A stretch of DNA of 64,000 nucleotides, from assembly GCA_040756995.1 (NCBI GenBank), contig JBFLYK010000011.1:62001-126000 (forward strand). Reading direction: 5' to 3'. Made by a program: the position numbers and the translations under genes. The stretch is from BP-133 sp040756995. GTDB taxonomy: Bacteria; Actinomycetota; Acidimicrobiia; IMCC26256; BP-133. The notes under the pieces are model-generated. The model did not search any database. It was not told the DNA's origin and saw nothing but the letters and a program-made list of their open reading frames with translations. Below are positions 55,086 to 63,745 of this stretch, piece after piece; the first letter of the stretch is position 1, and each line of letters begins with the position of its first letter.

Positions 55086-55113
55086 CCAGAGCTCCCCCCG
55101 CTGGGATGCCTCA

Positions 55114-55147
55114 GATGTGGCCCCGGTCCCCGGACCGGGGCCACATC
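55114..55147 (+). terminator. Terminator hairpin
   Basis: GATGTGGCCCCGGTCC at 55114-55129 pairs perfectly with its complement at 55132-55147 around a 2-base loop. It follows the third LPXTG gene by 29 bp. No T-tract. Confidence 0.7.
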
Positions 55148-55196
55148 GCGTTCGGCCGGACCACGTTCCGTTCCCGGGCGCCGGTACGCTCGTGGT

Positions 55197-55511
55197 GTGA
55201 GTCTCGACCGGTCGATGATCGCCGACGTGCGGTCGCTCTCCGATCCCGAGCTCCGCCGCCTCGTGATCCTGGCTCAGGACCTCCTCGAGCGGCGGGGTGC
55301 CGGACGGGTGCCCGACGGCGCCAAGATCACCTACCGGCGGGAGGAGGTGCGCTGCGGGAAGGCCAACTGCACCCGCTGTCCGCACGGCCCCTACTGGTAC
55401 GCCTACTGGCGGGAGGGCGGCCGGCTCCGCTCCCGGTACCTCGGCTCCGCCAAAGCGGGCCGGTCCCCCGGCGAGGCGCCCTCGGGCGTCGACACCGCCA
55501 CCGAGCATTGA
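55197..55511 (+). CDS. DUF6788-type protein
   Basis: A 104-aa protein: an N-terminal helix (SDPELRRLVILAQDLLERRG) and VRCGKANCTRCPHGPYWYAYWREGGRLRSRYLG, a Cys-rich motif found in a small conserved family of unknown function (I recall it as DUF6788, related to sequences in mobile-element proteins). GTG start 55197. It overlaps the CPBP gene by 4 bp (TTGA). Confidence 0.6.
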   Translation: MSLDRSMIADVRSLSDPELRRLVILAQDLLERRGAGRVPDGAKITYRREEVRCGKANCTRCPHGPYWYAYWREGGRLRSRYLGSAKAGRSPGEAPSGVDTATEH

Positions 55512-56245
55512 CCGAGACCACGCCGGAGCCGCCCGTGACACGGCCGGCCCGGATCGCCTGGGGGCTCCCCGACGCCCTGTTGTGCTGGCTGGCCGGCTAC
55601 CTCGGCGCCATCCTGGCCAGCTTCCCGCTCTACGCCAGCGAGGGCGGCACGGACATCGACACCAAGCTGATCTTCGGGATCATCCTCCCCGCCCAGCAGC
55701 TCACCGTCGTCCTGGCCGTGGTCTACGTCACCCGGCTCAAGGGCCAGAAGTCGCTGGCCCGGGACTTCGGCTTCGTCGTCCGCCTGCGGGACTCCAAGGC
55801 GCTGATCGTCGGCGCCGTCCTCGAGGTGGCGCTGACCCTGGCGCTTTTTCCGATCATCCAGCTCGACCCCGACGCCCAGAACCAGCAGCTCCTCACCGAT
55901 CTGAGGGATAACCGCGACGCCGCCACCATCGCCCTGTTCGTCATCGGGGCGGTCATCCTGGCGCCCATCGTCGAGGAGCTGCTGTTCCGGGGTGTACTGC
56001 TCCGGGCGCTCCTCCGCCGGGTCGAACCGGTCACCGCCGTCCTCGGCTCGGCGGTCATCTTCGCCCTCGTCCACTACCTGGGCGATCCGAACACGCTGCC
56101 GTTCCTGCCCGCCCTCACCGGGCTGGGCGTGGTGCTGGCCCTCGTGGCGCTCCGGTCGGGCGACCTGTCGACGTCGATCTTCATCCATGCCGGCTTCAAC
56201 CTGACCACCACGATCCTCTTCCTGGCCTCGGGGTCGAGTCTTTAG
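55508..56245 (+). CDS. CPBP-family intramembrane metalloprotease
   Basis: A 245-aa membrane protein with about six helices and the CPBP (Abi/CAAX protease-like) motifs EELLFRG (about residues 157-163), ALVHYLGD and IHAGFN. It acts inside the membrane; the substrate is unknown. Start is TTG 55508 overlapping the upstream stop, or GTG 55535, which has GGAG 7 bp upstream. Confidence 0.8.
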   Translation: MTETTPEPPVTRPARIAWGLPDALLCWLAGYLGAILASFPLYASEGGTDIDTKLIFGIILPAQQLTVVLAVVYVTRLKGQKSLARDFGFVVRLRDSKALIVGAVLEVALTLALFPIIQLDPDAQNQQLLTDLRDNRDAATIALFVIGAVILAPIVEELLFRGVLLRALLRRVEPVTAVLGSAVIFALVHYLGDPNTLPFLPALTGLGVVLALVALRSGDLSTSIFIHAGFNLTTTILFLASGSSL

Positions 56246-56363
56246 CCCGAAAAGCCCGTCTTAGGTAACGGGCTGTTACATAAGATTCTCGCCCTCGAGG
56301 GCGGCGTGGAGATGCGCCCGCCCGGGGGTCGGACCCGGGCCGGGGAGGCACCCGCCCGCCGGC

Positions 56364-56484
56364 ACAAAAAGGGGCGGCGACCAGGCTCTTCGCCCAGTCG
56401 CCGCAGTCGTCGCCGAGAACTTGAACGCAAAAAAGTCTTCCGCAGTGACCTTGAACCTTTCGGTTCGGGCCCCTGCGGAAGACA
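56364..56484 (-). ncRNA. Leftward small RNA gene upstream of ftsH
   Basis: Read on the minus strand, a sigma-70-type promoter (56491-56519) is followed within about 7 bp by a hairpin with 11-bp arms (56435-56445 and 56473-56483, inner stem GAACC-TTTC-GGTTC) ending in TTTTTT (56429-56434). A second hairpin (56374-56381 and 56397-56404) ends in CCCC and TTTTT (56366-56370). This is a complete transcription unit of about 50 or 120 nt with no convincing ORF. The first hairpin could act as an attenuator. No RNA family recognised. Confidence 0.6.
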
Positions 56485-56490
56485 AAGACC

Positions 56491-56519
56491 AACATAGCAC
56501 AGATTCGAAGTCCCGTCAA
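56491..56519 (-). promoter_or_regulatory. Sigma-70-type promoter of the small RNA
   Basis: On the minus strand TTGACG (56514-56519), exactly 17 bp, TATGTT (56491-56496). This is the closest match to the consensus vegetative promoter I noticed in the window. Confidence 0.65.
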
Positions 56520-56578
56520 GGGGATTCGCGACGTCGGGGGAAACGGCTGGTCCCCCACGATGAAGCGCCGGTCCTACG

Positions 56579-58627
56579 ATGGGACGTGTGAACCCCCGAC
56601 GCCCTTCTGAGAACCGTCCGCAGGGCGCCGGGCCGCCCCGCCCCCCGGGAGCCCCTGAGAGCAGCTGGCCACGTTGGGTGCCCTGGTTGGTGGCCGCGCT
56701 GGTGGTCTCGGCCCTGTTCCTCGGCAACTTCGGACGGGGCAGCAACAAGGAAGACTTCCGGTACTCGCAGTTCCTGGAGAACGTCCGGGCCGACCAGGTC
56801 GAGCGGGTGAAGATCGACCAGGTCAGCGGGCGGATCGACGGGGTGCTCAAGAACGGGACGGAGTTCCGGGTCAACGGGCCCCAGAACACGATCCCCGACG
56901 AGGACATCGCCCTCCTGGCCGAGCACAAGGTGGCCCGGGACTACAAGCCCCGCTCATCCGACTTCGTCGGGTCGCTCCTCGTCTGGTTCCTGCCGATCTT
57001 CCTGCTCATCGGCCTCTGGTGGTGGATGGGCCGCCGGGCCCAGGGCCAGATGGCCGGCATCATGAACATCGGCCGCAGCCGGGCGAAGGTCTACACGACC
57101 GAAAAGCCCAAGACGACGTTCAACGACGTCGCCGGCTACAGCGGCGTCAAGGAAGAGATCACCGAGGTGGTCGACTTCCTCCGGAACGCCGGCAAGTTCA
57201 AGGAGATCGGGGCCCGCATCCCCAAGGGTGTGCTGCTGGTCGGCCCGCCGGGCACCGGCAAGACGCTCATCGCCCGGGCCGTGGCCGGCGAGGCCGGCGT
57301 GCCGTTCATCTCGGTCACCGGCTCGGACTTCATGGAGATGTTCGTCGGCGTCGGCGCCGCCCGGGTCCGTGACCTGTTCCAGACGGCCCGCAAGCAGGCC
57401 CCGGCCATCATCTTCGTCGACGAGATCGACTCCATCGGCCGCAAGCGGGGCGCCGGCCTCGGCGGCGGGCACGACGAGCGGGAGCAGACGCTCAACCAGA
57501 TGCTCTCGGAGATGGACGGGTTCGAGACCACCGAGGGCATCGTGATGATGGCGGCCACCAACCGGCCCGACATCCTCGACCCGGCCCTCCTGCGTCCCGG
57601 CCGGTTCGACCGCCAGATCGTCGTGCCGCTGCCGACCCAGTCGGAGCGGCGGGAGATCCTCGACGTCCACTGCAAGGACAAGCGCATCGGGCCCGACGTC
57701 GACCTCGACGTGATCGCCCGGGGCACGCCGGGCATGAGCGGCGCGGATCTGGCCAACCTGGTCAACGAGGCGGCGCTGTTCGCCGTGCGCCGGGGAGCCG
57801 AGAAGGTCGCCGCCCGCGACTTCGAGGACGCCCGCGATCGGGTCCTCATGGGGCAGCGCCGGGAGTCGATGGCCCTCTCCGACGAGGAGAAGGAGGTCAT
57901 CGCCTACCACGAGGGCGGCCATGCGGTGCTGGCCTACGTGCTGCCCCACGCCGACCCCGTCCACAAGGTGACGATCCTCCCCACCGGAATGGCCCTGGGC
58001 GTGACCCAGCAGCTGCCGCTGGAGGAGAAGCACATCTACCGGCAGGACTACATCGAGGATTCGCTGGTCGTGCGCCTCGGCGGCCGGCTGGCCGAGGAGG
58101 CGGTGTACGGGGCCCTGTCGACGGGGGCCAACAACGACCTGGTCGGCTGCACCGAGCTGGCCCGCAAGATGGTGCGGGAGTGGGGCATGTCGAGCCGTAT
58201 CGGGCCGATGGCCTGGGGCTCGCAGGGCGCCGTGTTCCTCGGCGAGGACCTCATGCACACCCGCGACTACTCCGACGACACCGCCCGGGTGATCGACGAG
58301 GAGGTCGAGCGCATCCTGCGGGAGCAGGAGGAGCGGGGTCGGCGGGTGCTGCGCCAGCACCGCAAGGGCCTCGACGCCGTGGCTGCCGCCCTGCTGGAGC
58401 ACGAGACGATCGACGGCGAGGAGGTGGCCCGCCTGGTCGACGAGGCCGCCGGCCGCCGGGTCGGCGGTTCCCGCCGGGTCCCCAAGGCCCAGCCCGACGG
58501 CGAGGCCGGCGCCGCCGCCGTGCGTCAGCCGGCCCCGGCCGCCCCGGAACCCAACGGCGAAGCGGCCCGCGCCCGGCGTGCCGCCGCCCCGAGGGCTCCC
58601 CGCCCCCGCCCCGCCGGCTCGACCTAA
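56579..58627 (+). CDS. ftsH: ATP-dependent membrane zinc protease FtsH
   Basis: A 682-aa protein with two membrane helices (about 36-56 and 126-148) around a periplasmic part, AAA domain with GPPGTGKTLIARAVAGEAGVPF, IIFVDEIDSIGRKRG and the second region of homology (AATNRPDILDPALLRPGRFDRQ). The zinc protease site is YHEGGHAVLAYVLP with the third ligand region TGANNDL. Degrades membrane and regulatory proteins. The C-terminal 60 residues are a disordered Ala/Pro/Arg tail. ATG 56579 or GTG 56588. Confidence 0.96.
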   Translation: MGRVNPRRPSENRPQGAGPPRPPGAPESSWPRWVPWLVAALVVSALFLGNFGRGSNKEDFRYSQFLENVRADQVERVKIDQVSGRIDGVLKNGTEFRVNGPQNTIPDEDIALLAEHKVARDYKPRSSDFVGSLLVWFLPIFLLIGLWWWMGRRAQGQMAGIMNIGRSRAKVYTTEKPKTTFNDVAGYSGVKEEITEVVDFLRNAGKFKEIGARIPKGVLLVGPPGTGKTLIARAVAGEAGVPFISVTGSDFMEMFVGVGAARVRDLFQTARKQAPAIIFVDEIDSIGRKRGAGLGGGHDEREQTLNQMLSEMDGFETTEGIVMMAATNRPDILDPALLRPGRFDRQIVVPLPTQSERREILDVHCKDKRIGPDVDLDVIARGTPGMSGADLANLVNEAALFAVRRGAEKVAARDFEDARDRVLMGQRRESMALSDEEKEVIAYHEGGHAVLAYVLPHADPVHKVTILPTGMALGVTQQLPLEEKHIYRQDYIEDSLVVRLGGRLAEEAVYGALSTGANNDLVGCTELARKMVREWGMSSRIGPMAWGSQGAVFLGEDLMHTRDYSDDTARVIDEEVERILREQEERGRRVLRQHRKGLDAVAAALLEHETIDGEEVARLVDEAAGRRVGGSRRVPKAQPDGEAGAAAVRQPAPAAPEPNGEAARARRAAAPRAPRPRPAGST

Positions 58628-59046
58628 GCCTCGGCGGCCCGGGCCTTCTCCAGGGCCTCTTCGAGCTCCCAGGTGTCGACGGCGCCGACGAAGCCGGCCC
58701 GGACGACCCCCTCGGCGTCGGCCAGGACCACCATCGGGACGCCCTCGATCCGGTAGCGGTCGTGGAGCGCCTTGTCGGCCTTGGCCTCGACCTGGACGGT
58801 GGCCACGGTGTCCGACTCCAGGCTGCAGACCCGGGACACCATCGGCGCGCAGGAGTCGCAGGTGCGGGACGAGAAGAGCACGAACAGCCAGGGGACGTCC
58901 GGGCGGGGGAAGTCGTGGCGGTCGAGCTGGGCCGGGACGGGGTAGGCGTCGCGGGTGGGCGGGGCCGGCCGGCGCCGCTCCAGCATCCGGGCGACGAGAA
59001 CCGCCGCCAGGATGACCAGCAGCGCCACGATCAGTCGACTCGTCAC
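58624..59046 (-). CDS. Membrane-anchored thioredoxin-like protein
   Basis: A 140-aa protein with one N-terminal membrane helix (ALLVILAAVLVARMLE) and a thioredoxin fold: FVLFSSRTCDSCAPMVSRV (C-x-x-C), cis-Pro in GVPMVVLAD. The CDSC active site is unusual compared with CGPC or CPPC. It faces the cell exterior and may reduce or oxidise disulphides. It overlaps the ftsH stop by 4 bp on the opposite strand. Confidence 0.8.
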   Translation of the reverse strand: MTSRLIVALLVILAAVLVARMLERRRPAPPTRDAYPVPAQLDRHDFPRPDVPWLFVLFSSRTCDSCAPMVSRVCSLESDTVATVQVEAKADKALHDRYRIEGVPMVVLADAEGVVRAGFVGAVDTWELEEALEKARAAEA

Positions 59047-59167
59047 GCACCGAAACGTACCGGACCACCCGCCGGCATCGTCCCCGGTCCGGAGGGGGCG
59101 CTGCTAACTTTTGTTATACAGATTGGACGCGACGGGCAGCAGTCGGGCTGCCGGGAAGGACGAACGC

Positions 59168-59443
59168 ATGGTGCCGAGGGCCGTTCAGGACGCCGGGTAC
59201 ACCGCTGTCGGCCTCGGGGTTCTGGCCCTGCAGCAGGTCCAGAACCGCCGGCGGGAGATCGCCCAGAAGGTCAGCACCGAGCTGAGCGCCGCCGGCCGCC
59301 AGGCCCAGGCCGTCCTCACCGAGGCGAAGACCAAGGCGGCGCCGGTGACGAGCCGGCTCGAGAGCCTGCCCCGGTTGCCCGGGCCGATCGGTCAGGTCGT
59401 CGAGGTCGGGCGGACCCGGCTCTGCGAGGCGCTGCGGCCCTAA
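59168..59443 (+). CDS. Small alpha-helical protein, 91 aa
   Basis: A 91-aa helical protein (AVQDAGYTAVGLGVLALQQVQNRRREIAQKVSTELSAAGRQAQAVL) of phasin-like or membrane-associated appearance, with a weakly hydrophobic segment at residues 11-22. No family named with confidence. GGAAGGA precedes the ATG at 59168. TTATACA lies upstream near 59111-59119 as a possible -10. It converges with the coiled-coil gene, 4 bp apart. Confidence 0.6.
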   Translation: MVPRAVQDAGYTAVGLGVLALQQVQNRRREIAQKVSTELSAAGRQAQAVLTEAKTKAAPVTSRLESLPRLPGPIGQVVEVGRTRLCEALRP

Positions 59444-59447
59444 GCGC

Positions 59448-60818
59448 TCAGCGGTCCCGGCGAGGAAGCAGGCCGAAGCGGCGGTCGGGGATCGGGGTTT
59501 CCTCCGGGGGCTGGAAGACCGAGTCCTCCGGTTCCTTGGCTGACGCCTCGTCGCCTTCGTCGGAGGCCTCGGCGGCCTTCTGGAGCTCCTCGACCCGGTA
59601 GGGGCCGGAGGGCTCGCCCTCGGTCGGCGGGGCGGGCGGGCCGGCCACGCCCGCCATCAGGTCGGCGGCCGCCTCCCGGGCCGCTTCGGCCAGGGACCGC
59701 ACCTCGGTCAGCGCCTGCTCGATCTCCGGCCGGGCGGCCACCGCCGCCTCCACCACCGGGCGGATGGCCTGGAAGTGGGCGCCGACCACCTGCGACTCGG
59801 CCACGATCCGCTCCAGGATCCCGGCCTCCGAGGCGATGCTGGCCGCCCGCAGGTCGTCGAGCCGGGCGGCGGTGTCCTCCTGCAGGCGGCGCAGGGATCC
59901 TTCGAGCCCGGTGAGACGGGCCACGACCGTGCTGTCGAGGGCGCCGACCCCGGTGGACTCCCCCGGGGCGCCGGCCGCGATCGGGCGTCCGCTGGCCAGC
60001 GACGTCCGCAGGTCGGCCAGCTGCTCGTCGACCGCCTGGGCCAGCGCCTCGATGCGGTGCTCCAGGTCCGACGTCTTCACGAACTCCTCGATGCGGCCGG
60101 AGCGTTCGTCGAGGGCCAGCTCCAGGGACTTGAGCCGGCGCCCGATCTCCTCCGAGCGCACCGTGTCCTCCAAGAGGCTGAGCCGCTCAGCCACGGTGGC
60201 CTCCAGGGCATCGAGCCGGCGGACGACGTCGCTGCTGCGCAGCATGCCCTCCAGCCCCGCCAGCCGGTCGGCCACCGCTTTCTCCAGGTCCTCCAGCCGC
60301 GACCCGAGCGAGGGGTCGAAGGCCACGGCGTCGACGCCGGCCAGCTCTCCCAGGGTCCGTTCCATCCGGCCGAGGCGGTCGGTCAGCTCCTCGAGCTTCA
60401 CGGCCTCCTCGATGTTCCCCAGCCGGCGTTTGACCGTGGCCTCCAGCGCCAGGAGCCGGGCGCCGGTGTCGTCGCCGCCGAGCGACTGCTCGACGTGATG
60501 GAGGCGGTCGGCCATCGCTCCCAGCCGGTTGTCGAGCTCCGTGCGCACCACGCGCTCGACGCTGGCCAGCCGGTTCCCGATCATCTCCTCCAGCAGCTCG
60601 ATGCGGCCTTCGAGCTGCCCGTCGGCGCCGAGCTGGCGGCTCAGCTCGCCCAGCCGCTCGGTCACGATCCGCTCCAGGGCCTCGACCTTGCGCTCGACCT
60701 CGGCGAACGTCTCCCGCTGCGCCCGCTGCTCGGCCAGCTGGGCGACCAGGGCCCGGTTGAACAGTTCGTCGACCCGCGGCGGCCCGTCCGGCAGGTCGGG
60801 GTTCTCGGGGCTCGTCAT
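59448..60818 (-). CDS. Long coiled-coil protein, 456 aa
   Basis: Repeated units of about 33 residues (LE(A/D)xVxxRLxxLE) across residues 30-290 predict an extended coiled coil; examples are LEATVKRRLGNIEEAV, LEKAVADRLAGLEGML and LEATVAERLSLLEDTV. An acidic/proline tail follows. No enzyme motif or membrane segment; probably structural. Start ATG 60818, divergent from cofD. Confidence 0.65.
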   Translation of the reverse strand: MTSPENPDLPDGPPRVDELFNRALVAQLAEQRAQRETFAEVERKVEALERIVTERLGELSRQLGADGQLEGRIELLEEMIGNRLASVERVVRTELDNRLGAMADRLHHVEQSLGGDDTGARLLALEATVKRRLGNIEEAVKLEELTDRLGRMERTLGELAGVDAVAFDPSLGSRLEDLEKAVADRLAGLEGMLRSSDVVRRLDALEATVAERLSLLEDTVRSEEIGRRLKSLELALDERSGRIEEFVKTSDLEHRIEALAQAVDEQLADLRTSLASGRPIAAGAPGESTGVGALDSTVVARLTGLEGSLRRLQEDTAARLDDLRAASIASEAGILERIVAESQVVGAHFQAIRPVVEAAVAARPEIEQALTEVRSLAEAAREAAADLMAGVAGPPAPPTEGEPSGPYRVEELQKAAEASDEGDEASAKEPEDSVFQPPEETPIPDRRFGLLPRRDR

Positions 60819-60933
60819 CGGCCGAAGTGTAAGCGCCTGTCGCGGCTCGGTCGCAAGGCGGGTGGCCGAGCCTCTCAGCCCGGCCCCCGGCCCGGATCGA
60901 CACCGGGTGACCGGGTGCGCTATCCCTTCGGCG

Positions 60934-61929
60934 ATGGGGACGATCGCGGCCCTCGCCGGGGGCGTCGGGGCGGCCCGGTTCCTCCGGGGGCTGGTGCGGG
61001 CCGTACCGGCCGAAGATGTCGTCATCATCGGCAACACCGGTGATGACGAGGTCTTCCACGGGCTGCACGTCTCCCCCGACCTCGACACCGTCACCTACAC
61101 GCTGGCCGGGGCGGTGGGACCGGCCGGATGGGGTCTGGCCGACGACACCTTCCGAACGCTGGAGGCCTACGCCCGCTACGGCGAGGCCACCTGGTTCCGC
61201 CTCGGCGACGCCGACCTGGCCACCCACCTGTACCGCACCAGCCGGCTGCGGGAAGGAGCCACGCTGACCGAGGTGACGGCGGAGATCACCCTGGCCTGGG
61301 ACGTCAAGGCCCGGCTGCTGCCGATGTCCGACGACCGGGTGGCGACCGTGATCGACGTCGCCCGGGCGTCCGCAGCGGCTCACGCCGCGCCTGTCGGGGG
61401 GACACCCCCCATCCCCCCGGGGGGCGGCCCGCCCGTTCGGATGGCCATGCAGGAATGGTTCGTGCGGGAGCGGGCCCAACCGCCGGTGGCCGCCGTCCAC
61501 TTCGAGGGAGCCGACAAGGCCAAGCCGGGGCCGGCGGTGCTCGACGCGCTGGCCGAGGCCGACGCCGTGCTGCTCTGCCCGTCCAACCCGGTGATCTCCA
61601 TCGGGCCGATCCTCGCCCTGCCCGGCGTGCGTGACGTCCTGCGCCGGCGGCGGGCGCAGGTGATCGGAGTCAGCCCGATCATCCGGGGAGCGACCGTGAA
61701 GGGGCCCGCCGACCGCCTCATGGCCGCAGCCGGGATCGAGGTCTCCTGCGCCGGCATCGCCTCCATCTACTCCGACATCTGCGCCACCCTGCTGGTCGAC
61801 GAGAGCGACGCCGACCGGGCCGCCGACGTGGAGGCCCACGACGTCCGGGCGGCGGTGGCGCCGATCCTCATGCGCGACGCCGACGGCGCCGCCGACCTCG
61901 CCCGCCGGGCGCTCGACCTCATCCGCTGA
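60934..61929 (+). CDS. cofD: 2-phospho-L-lactate transferase CofD/FbiA
   Basis: A 331-aa enzyme of coenzyme F420 assembly that joins the phospho(enol)pyruvyl/lactyl group to the deazaflavin Fo. Signature N-terminus LAGGVGAARFLRGL, then VVIIGNTGDDEVFHGLHVSPDLDTVTYTLAG, CPSNPVISIGPILALPG and GVSPIIRGATVKGPADR. A Pro/Gly loop at about residues 146-169 is an insertion produced by a G-run palindrome. Followed 3 bp later by the F420 ligase. Confidence 0.95.
   Translation: MGTIAALAGGVGAARFLRGLVRAVPAEDVVIIGNTGDDEVFHGLHVSPDLDTVTYTLAGAVGPAGWGLADDTFRTLEAYARYGEATWFRLGDADLATHLYRTSRLREGATLTEVTAEITLAWDVKARLLPMSDDRVATVIDVARASAAAHAAPVGGTPPIPPGGGPPVRMAMQEWFVRERAQPPVAAVHFEGADKAKPGPAVLDALAEADAVLLCPSNPVISIGPILALPGVRDVLRRRRAQVIGVSPIIRGATVKGPADRLMAAAGIEVSCAGIASIYSDICATLLVDESDADRAADVEAHDVRAAVAPILMRDADGAADLARRALDLIR
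61394..61410. repeat. 17-bp G-run palindrome, copy 2
   Basis: TCGGGGGGACACCCCCC inside cofD, identical to 47859-47875, followed in both places by a C-run and GGGG. Confidence 0.6.
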
Positions 61930-61932
61930 TCC

Positions 61933-62637
61933 GTGATCGAGCTCATCCCCCTTCCCGGGCTGCCGGAGATCCGGCCCGGCGTCGTCCTGGCTCCCCTGCT
62001 CGTCGAGGCCGCGGTCGCCGCCGGCCGCCCGTTGCAGGCCGGCGACTGCCTGGTGGTGACGCAGAAGGTCGTGTCCAAGGCCGAGGGGCGCCTCGTCGAA
62101 CTCGATCCCGGCGACGTCGACGCCCGGCGGCGGCTGGTGGAGGCGGAATCCGTCCGCATCCTCCGCCGGCGCGGCGACCTCGTCATCTCCGAGACCCGGC
62201 ACGGCTTCGTCTGCGCCAACGCCGGCGTCGACCTGTCCAACGTCGACGACGGGTGGGCGGCCCTTCTGCCGGTGGACGGCGACCGCTCGGCCCGGCGCAT
62301 CCGGGACGGTATCCGGGCGGCAGCCGGGATCGAGGTGGCGGTGGTGATCTCCGACACCTTCGGCCGGCCGTGGCGCCACGGCCTGGTCGACGTCGCCATC
62401 GGCGTGGCCGGCCTGGCCGCCGTCGTCGACCTCCGGGGCACGGAGGACGACCGGGGCCGGGCGCTCCAGGTGACCGAGGTGGCCGTGGCCGACGAGGTCG
62501 CCTCGGCCGCCGAACTGGTCATGGGCAAGGCGAAAGGAATCCCGGCCGCCCTCGTGCGGGGCCTCGACGCCGCCTGGCTGCGGGATTCGTCAGTCCGGGA
62601 ACTGATCCGCCCCCCGGCCGACGACCTCTTCCGGTAG
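61933..62637 (+). CDS. cofE: Coenzyme F420-0:L-glutamate ligase CofE
   Basis: A 234-aa protein: IPLPGLPEIRPGVVLAPLL, CLVVTQKVVSKAEGRLVEL, NAGVDLSNVD, VISDTFGRPWRHGLVDVAIG and KGIPAALVRGL are the F420 ligase motifs. It adds glutamates to F420-0. It lacks the nitroreductase-like C-terminal domain found in mycobacterial FbiB. GTG start 61933, coupled to cofD. Confidence 0.93.
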   Translation: MIELIPLPGLPEIRPGVVLAPLLVEAAVAAGRPLQAGDCLVVTQKVVSKAEGRLVELDPGDVDARRRLVEAESVRILRRRGDLVISETRHGFVCANAGVDLSNVDDGWAALLPVDGDRSARRIRDGIRAAAGIEVAVVISDTFGRPWRHGLVDVAIGVAGLAAVVDLRGTEDDRGRALQVTEVAVADEVASAAELVMGKAKGIPAALVRGLDAAWLRDSSVRELIRPPADDLFR

Positions 62638-62646
62638 CCCACCTCC

Positions 62647-62763
62647 AACTGGCGTTCGATTACCGGGATATAGCGGAAAAGGAACGCCAGTTGGCCGGGG
62701 TCGGGGCGGGCCGGCGCAACTGGCGTTCGATTACCGGGATATAGCGGAAAAGGAACGCCAGTT
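62647..62763. repeat. Tandem pair of 46-bp hairpin repeats (copies 3 and 4)
   Basis: Copies at 62647-62692 and 62718-62763, period 71 bp, each AACTGGCGTTC ... GAACGCCAGTT (11-bp inverted ends) around TTACCGGGATATAGCGGAAAA-like sequence. Same element as at 45501-45612. It lies between cofE and the next gene (opposite strand). Confidence 0.85.
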
Positions 62764-62863
62764 CAGAAGGCGGGCGGCGGGCGGGGCGGAGACGCGGAAG
62801 CGGGGGAGGCTCGTGGGTCCTCCCCCGCTTCCGATTGGTGGGACGTGCCCTACTGAGTGCCGG

Positions 62864-63745
62864 TTAGTTGAGGAGTCCGCCGCCGAGGAGGTTGTTGACG
62901 CCGAGGAGGCTGCCGTCGCCGAGGATGCCCTCGACCACGCCGTTGACGCCGTTGCCGTCGTCTTCCTCGTCGTCACCGAGCTGGTCGCTGGTGTCGTTCC
63001 CGTTGGTGGTGGAGACGACCTTCAGGTCCTTGCCGATGCCCTTGCCGCTGGCCTTGCAGACCGACTGCGACACGACCACGTCGCCCTTGCCGAGGATCCC
63101 GTCGAGGGCCAGGTGGAGGGCGTTGACGGTGACGATGACCGAGCTGCCCTTGGCGCTGGAGTGCTTCTCCACCTTCTGCTCGTTGAGGATCAGCTCGCCG
63201 ATGAGGGGAACCGAGATCCGGCTGTTGGGCCGGGCGGCGAGGGCCACCATGTCGGCGCCCACCAGGCCGTTGAGGACGGATCCGTCGGCGAAGACGAGGT
63301 CGCTGGCCACCTTGACGGCGTCAGCCGACACCTCGCACTCCGACTTCACCACCTTGACGAGCAGCTCGCCGAGCAGCTGCAGCTTGACGGTCGCCACCCG
63401 GGCCGAAGCCTTGGAGTAGATGTCCTTGGTGACCTTGGTCTGGGCGCCGGTGGCGAGGACGAGGGCCTCGATCAGCGGCGGAACCTCGGCCTTGAGCACG
63501 TTCTCGTACCGGGGGCCGGCATCGCCCGACAGGCGCAGGCGGGCCAGGGGGCCCACGTCGAGGGGGAGCGCGCCGAGGACGTCGACATCGACGTCGAGGG
63601 CGAAGGCACCCGCCTTCGCTGCACCGCCAAGCCCGCCGCGGCCCCGGTCGGCGCTGGCTGGCACCACGGCCGTAGCCATGAGCCCCAGGACGGCGATCGC
63701 CACGACTCCGTGGCGCCGCAGCCTCATGTCTCTGACCTTCTTCAC
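62864..63745 (-). CDS. Secreted hypothetical protein, 293 aa
   Basis: A protein with a signal peptide (VVAIAVLGLMATAVVPASA) and a mostly beta/valine-rich mature part with two cysteines (SECEVSADAV and SQSVCKASG) and an acidic DDEEDDGNGVNG stretch before a Gly/Leu tail. It resembles the broad class of actinobacterial secreted 'choice-of-anchor' or spore-coat-like proteins, but no family is certain. GTG 63745 is used because GGAGGT is 6 bp upstream. Beyond it (63746-64000) no gene is seen. Confidence 0.6.
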   Translation of the reverse strand: MKKVRDMRLRRHGVVAIAVLGLMATAVVPASADRGRGGLGGAAKAGAFALDVDVDVLGALPLDVGPLARLRLSGDAGPRYENVLKAEVPPLIEALVLATGAQTKVTKDIYSKASARVATVKLQLLGELLVKVVKSECEVSADAVKVASDLVFADGSVLNGLVGADMVALAARPNSRISVPLIGELILNEQKVEKHSSAKGSSVIVTVNALHLALDGILGKGDVVVSQSVCKASGKGIGKDLKVVSTTNGNDTSDQLGDDEEDDGNGVNGVVEGILGDGSLLGVNNLLGGGLLN

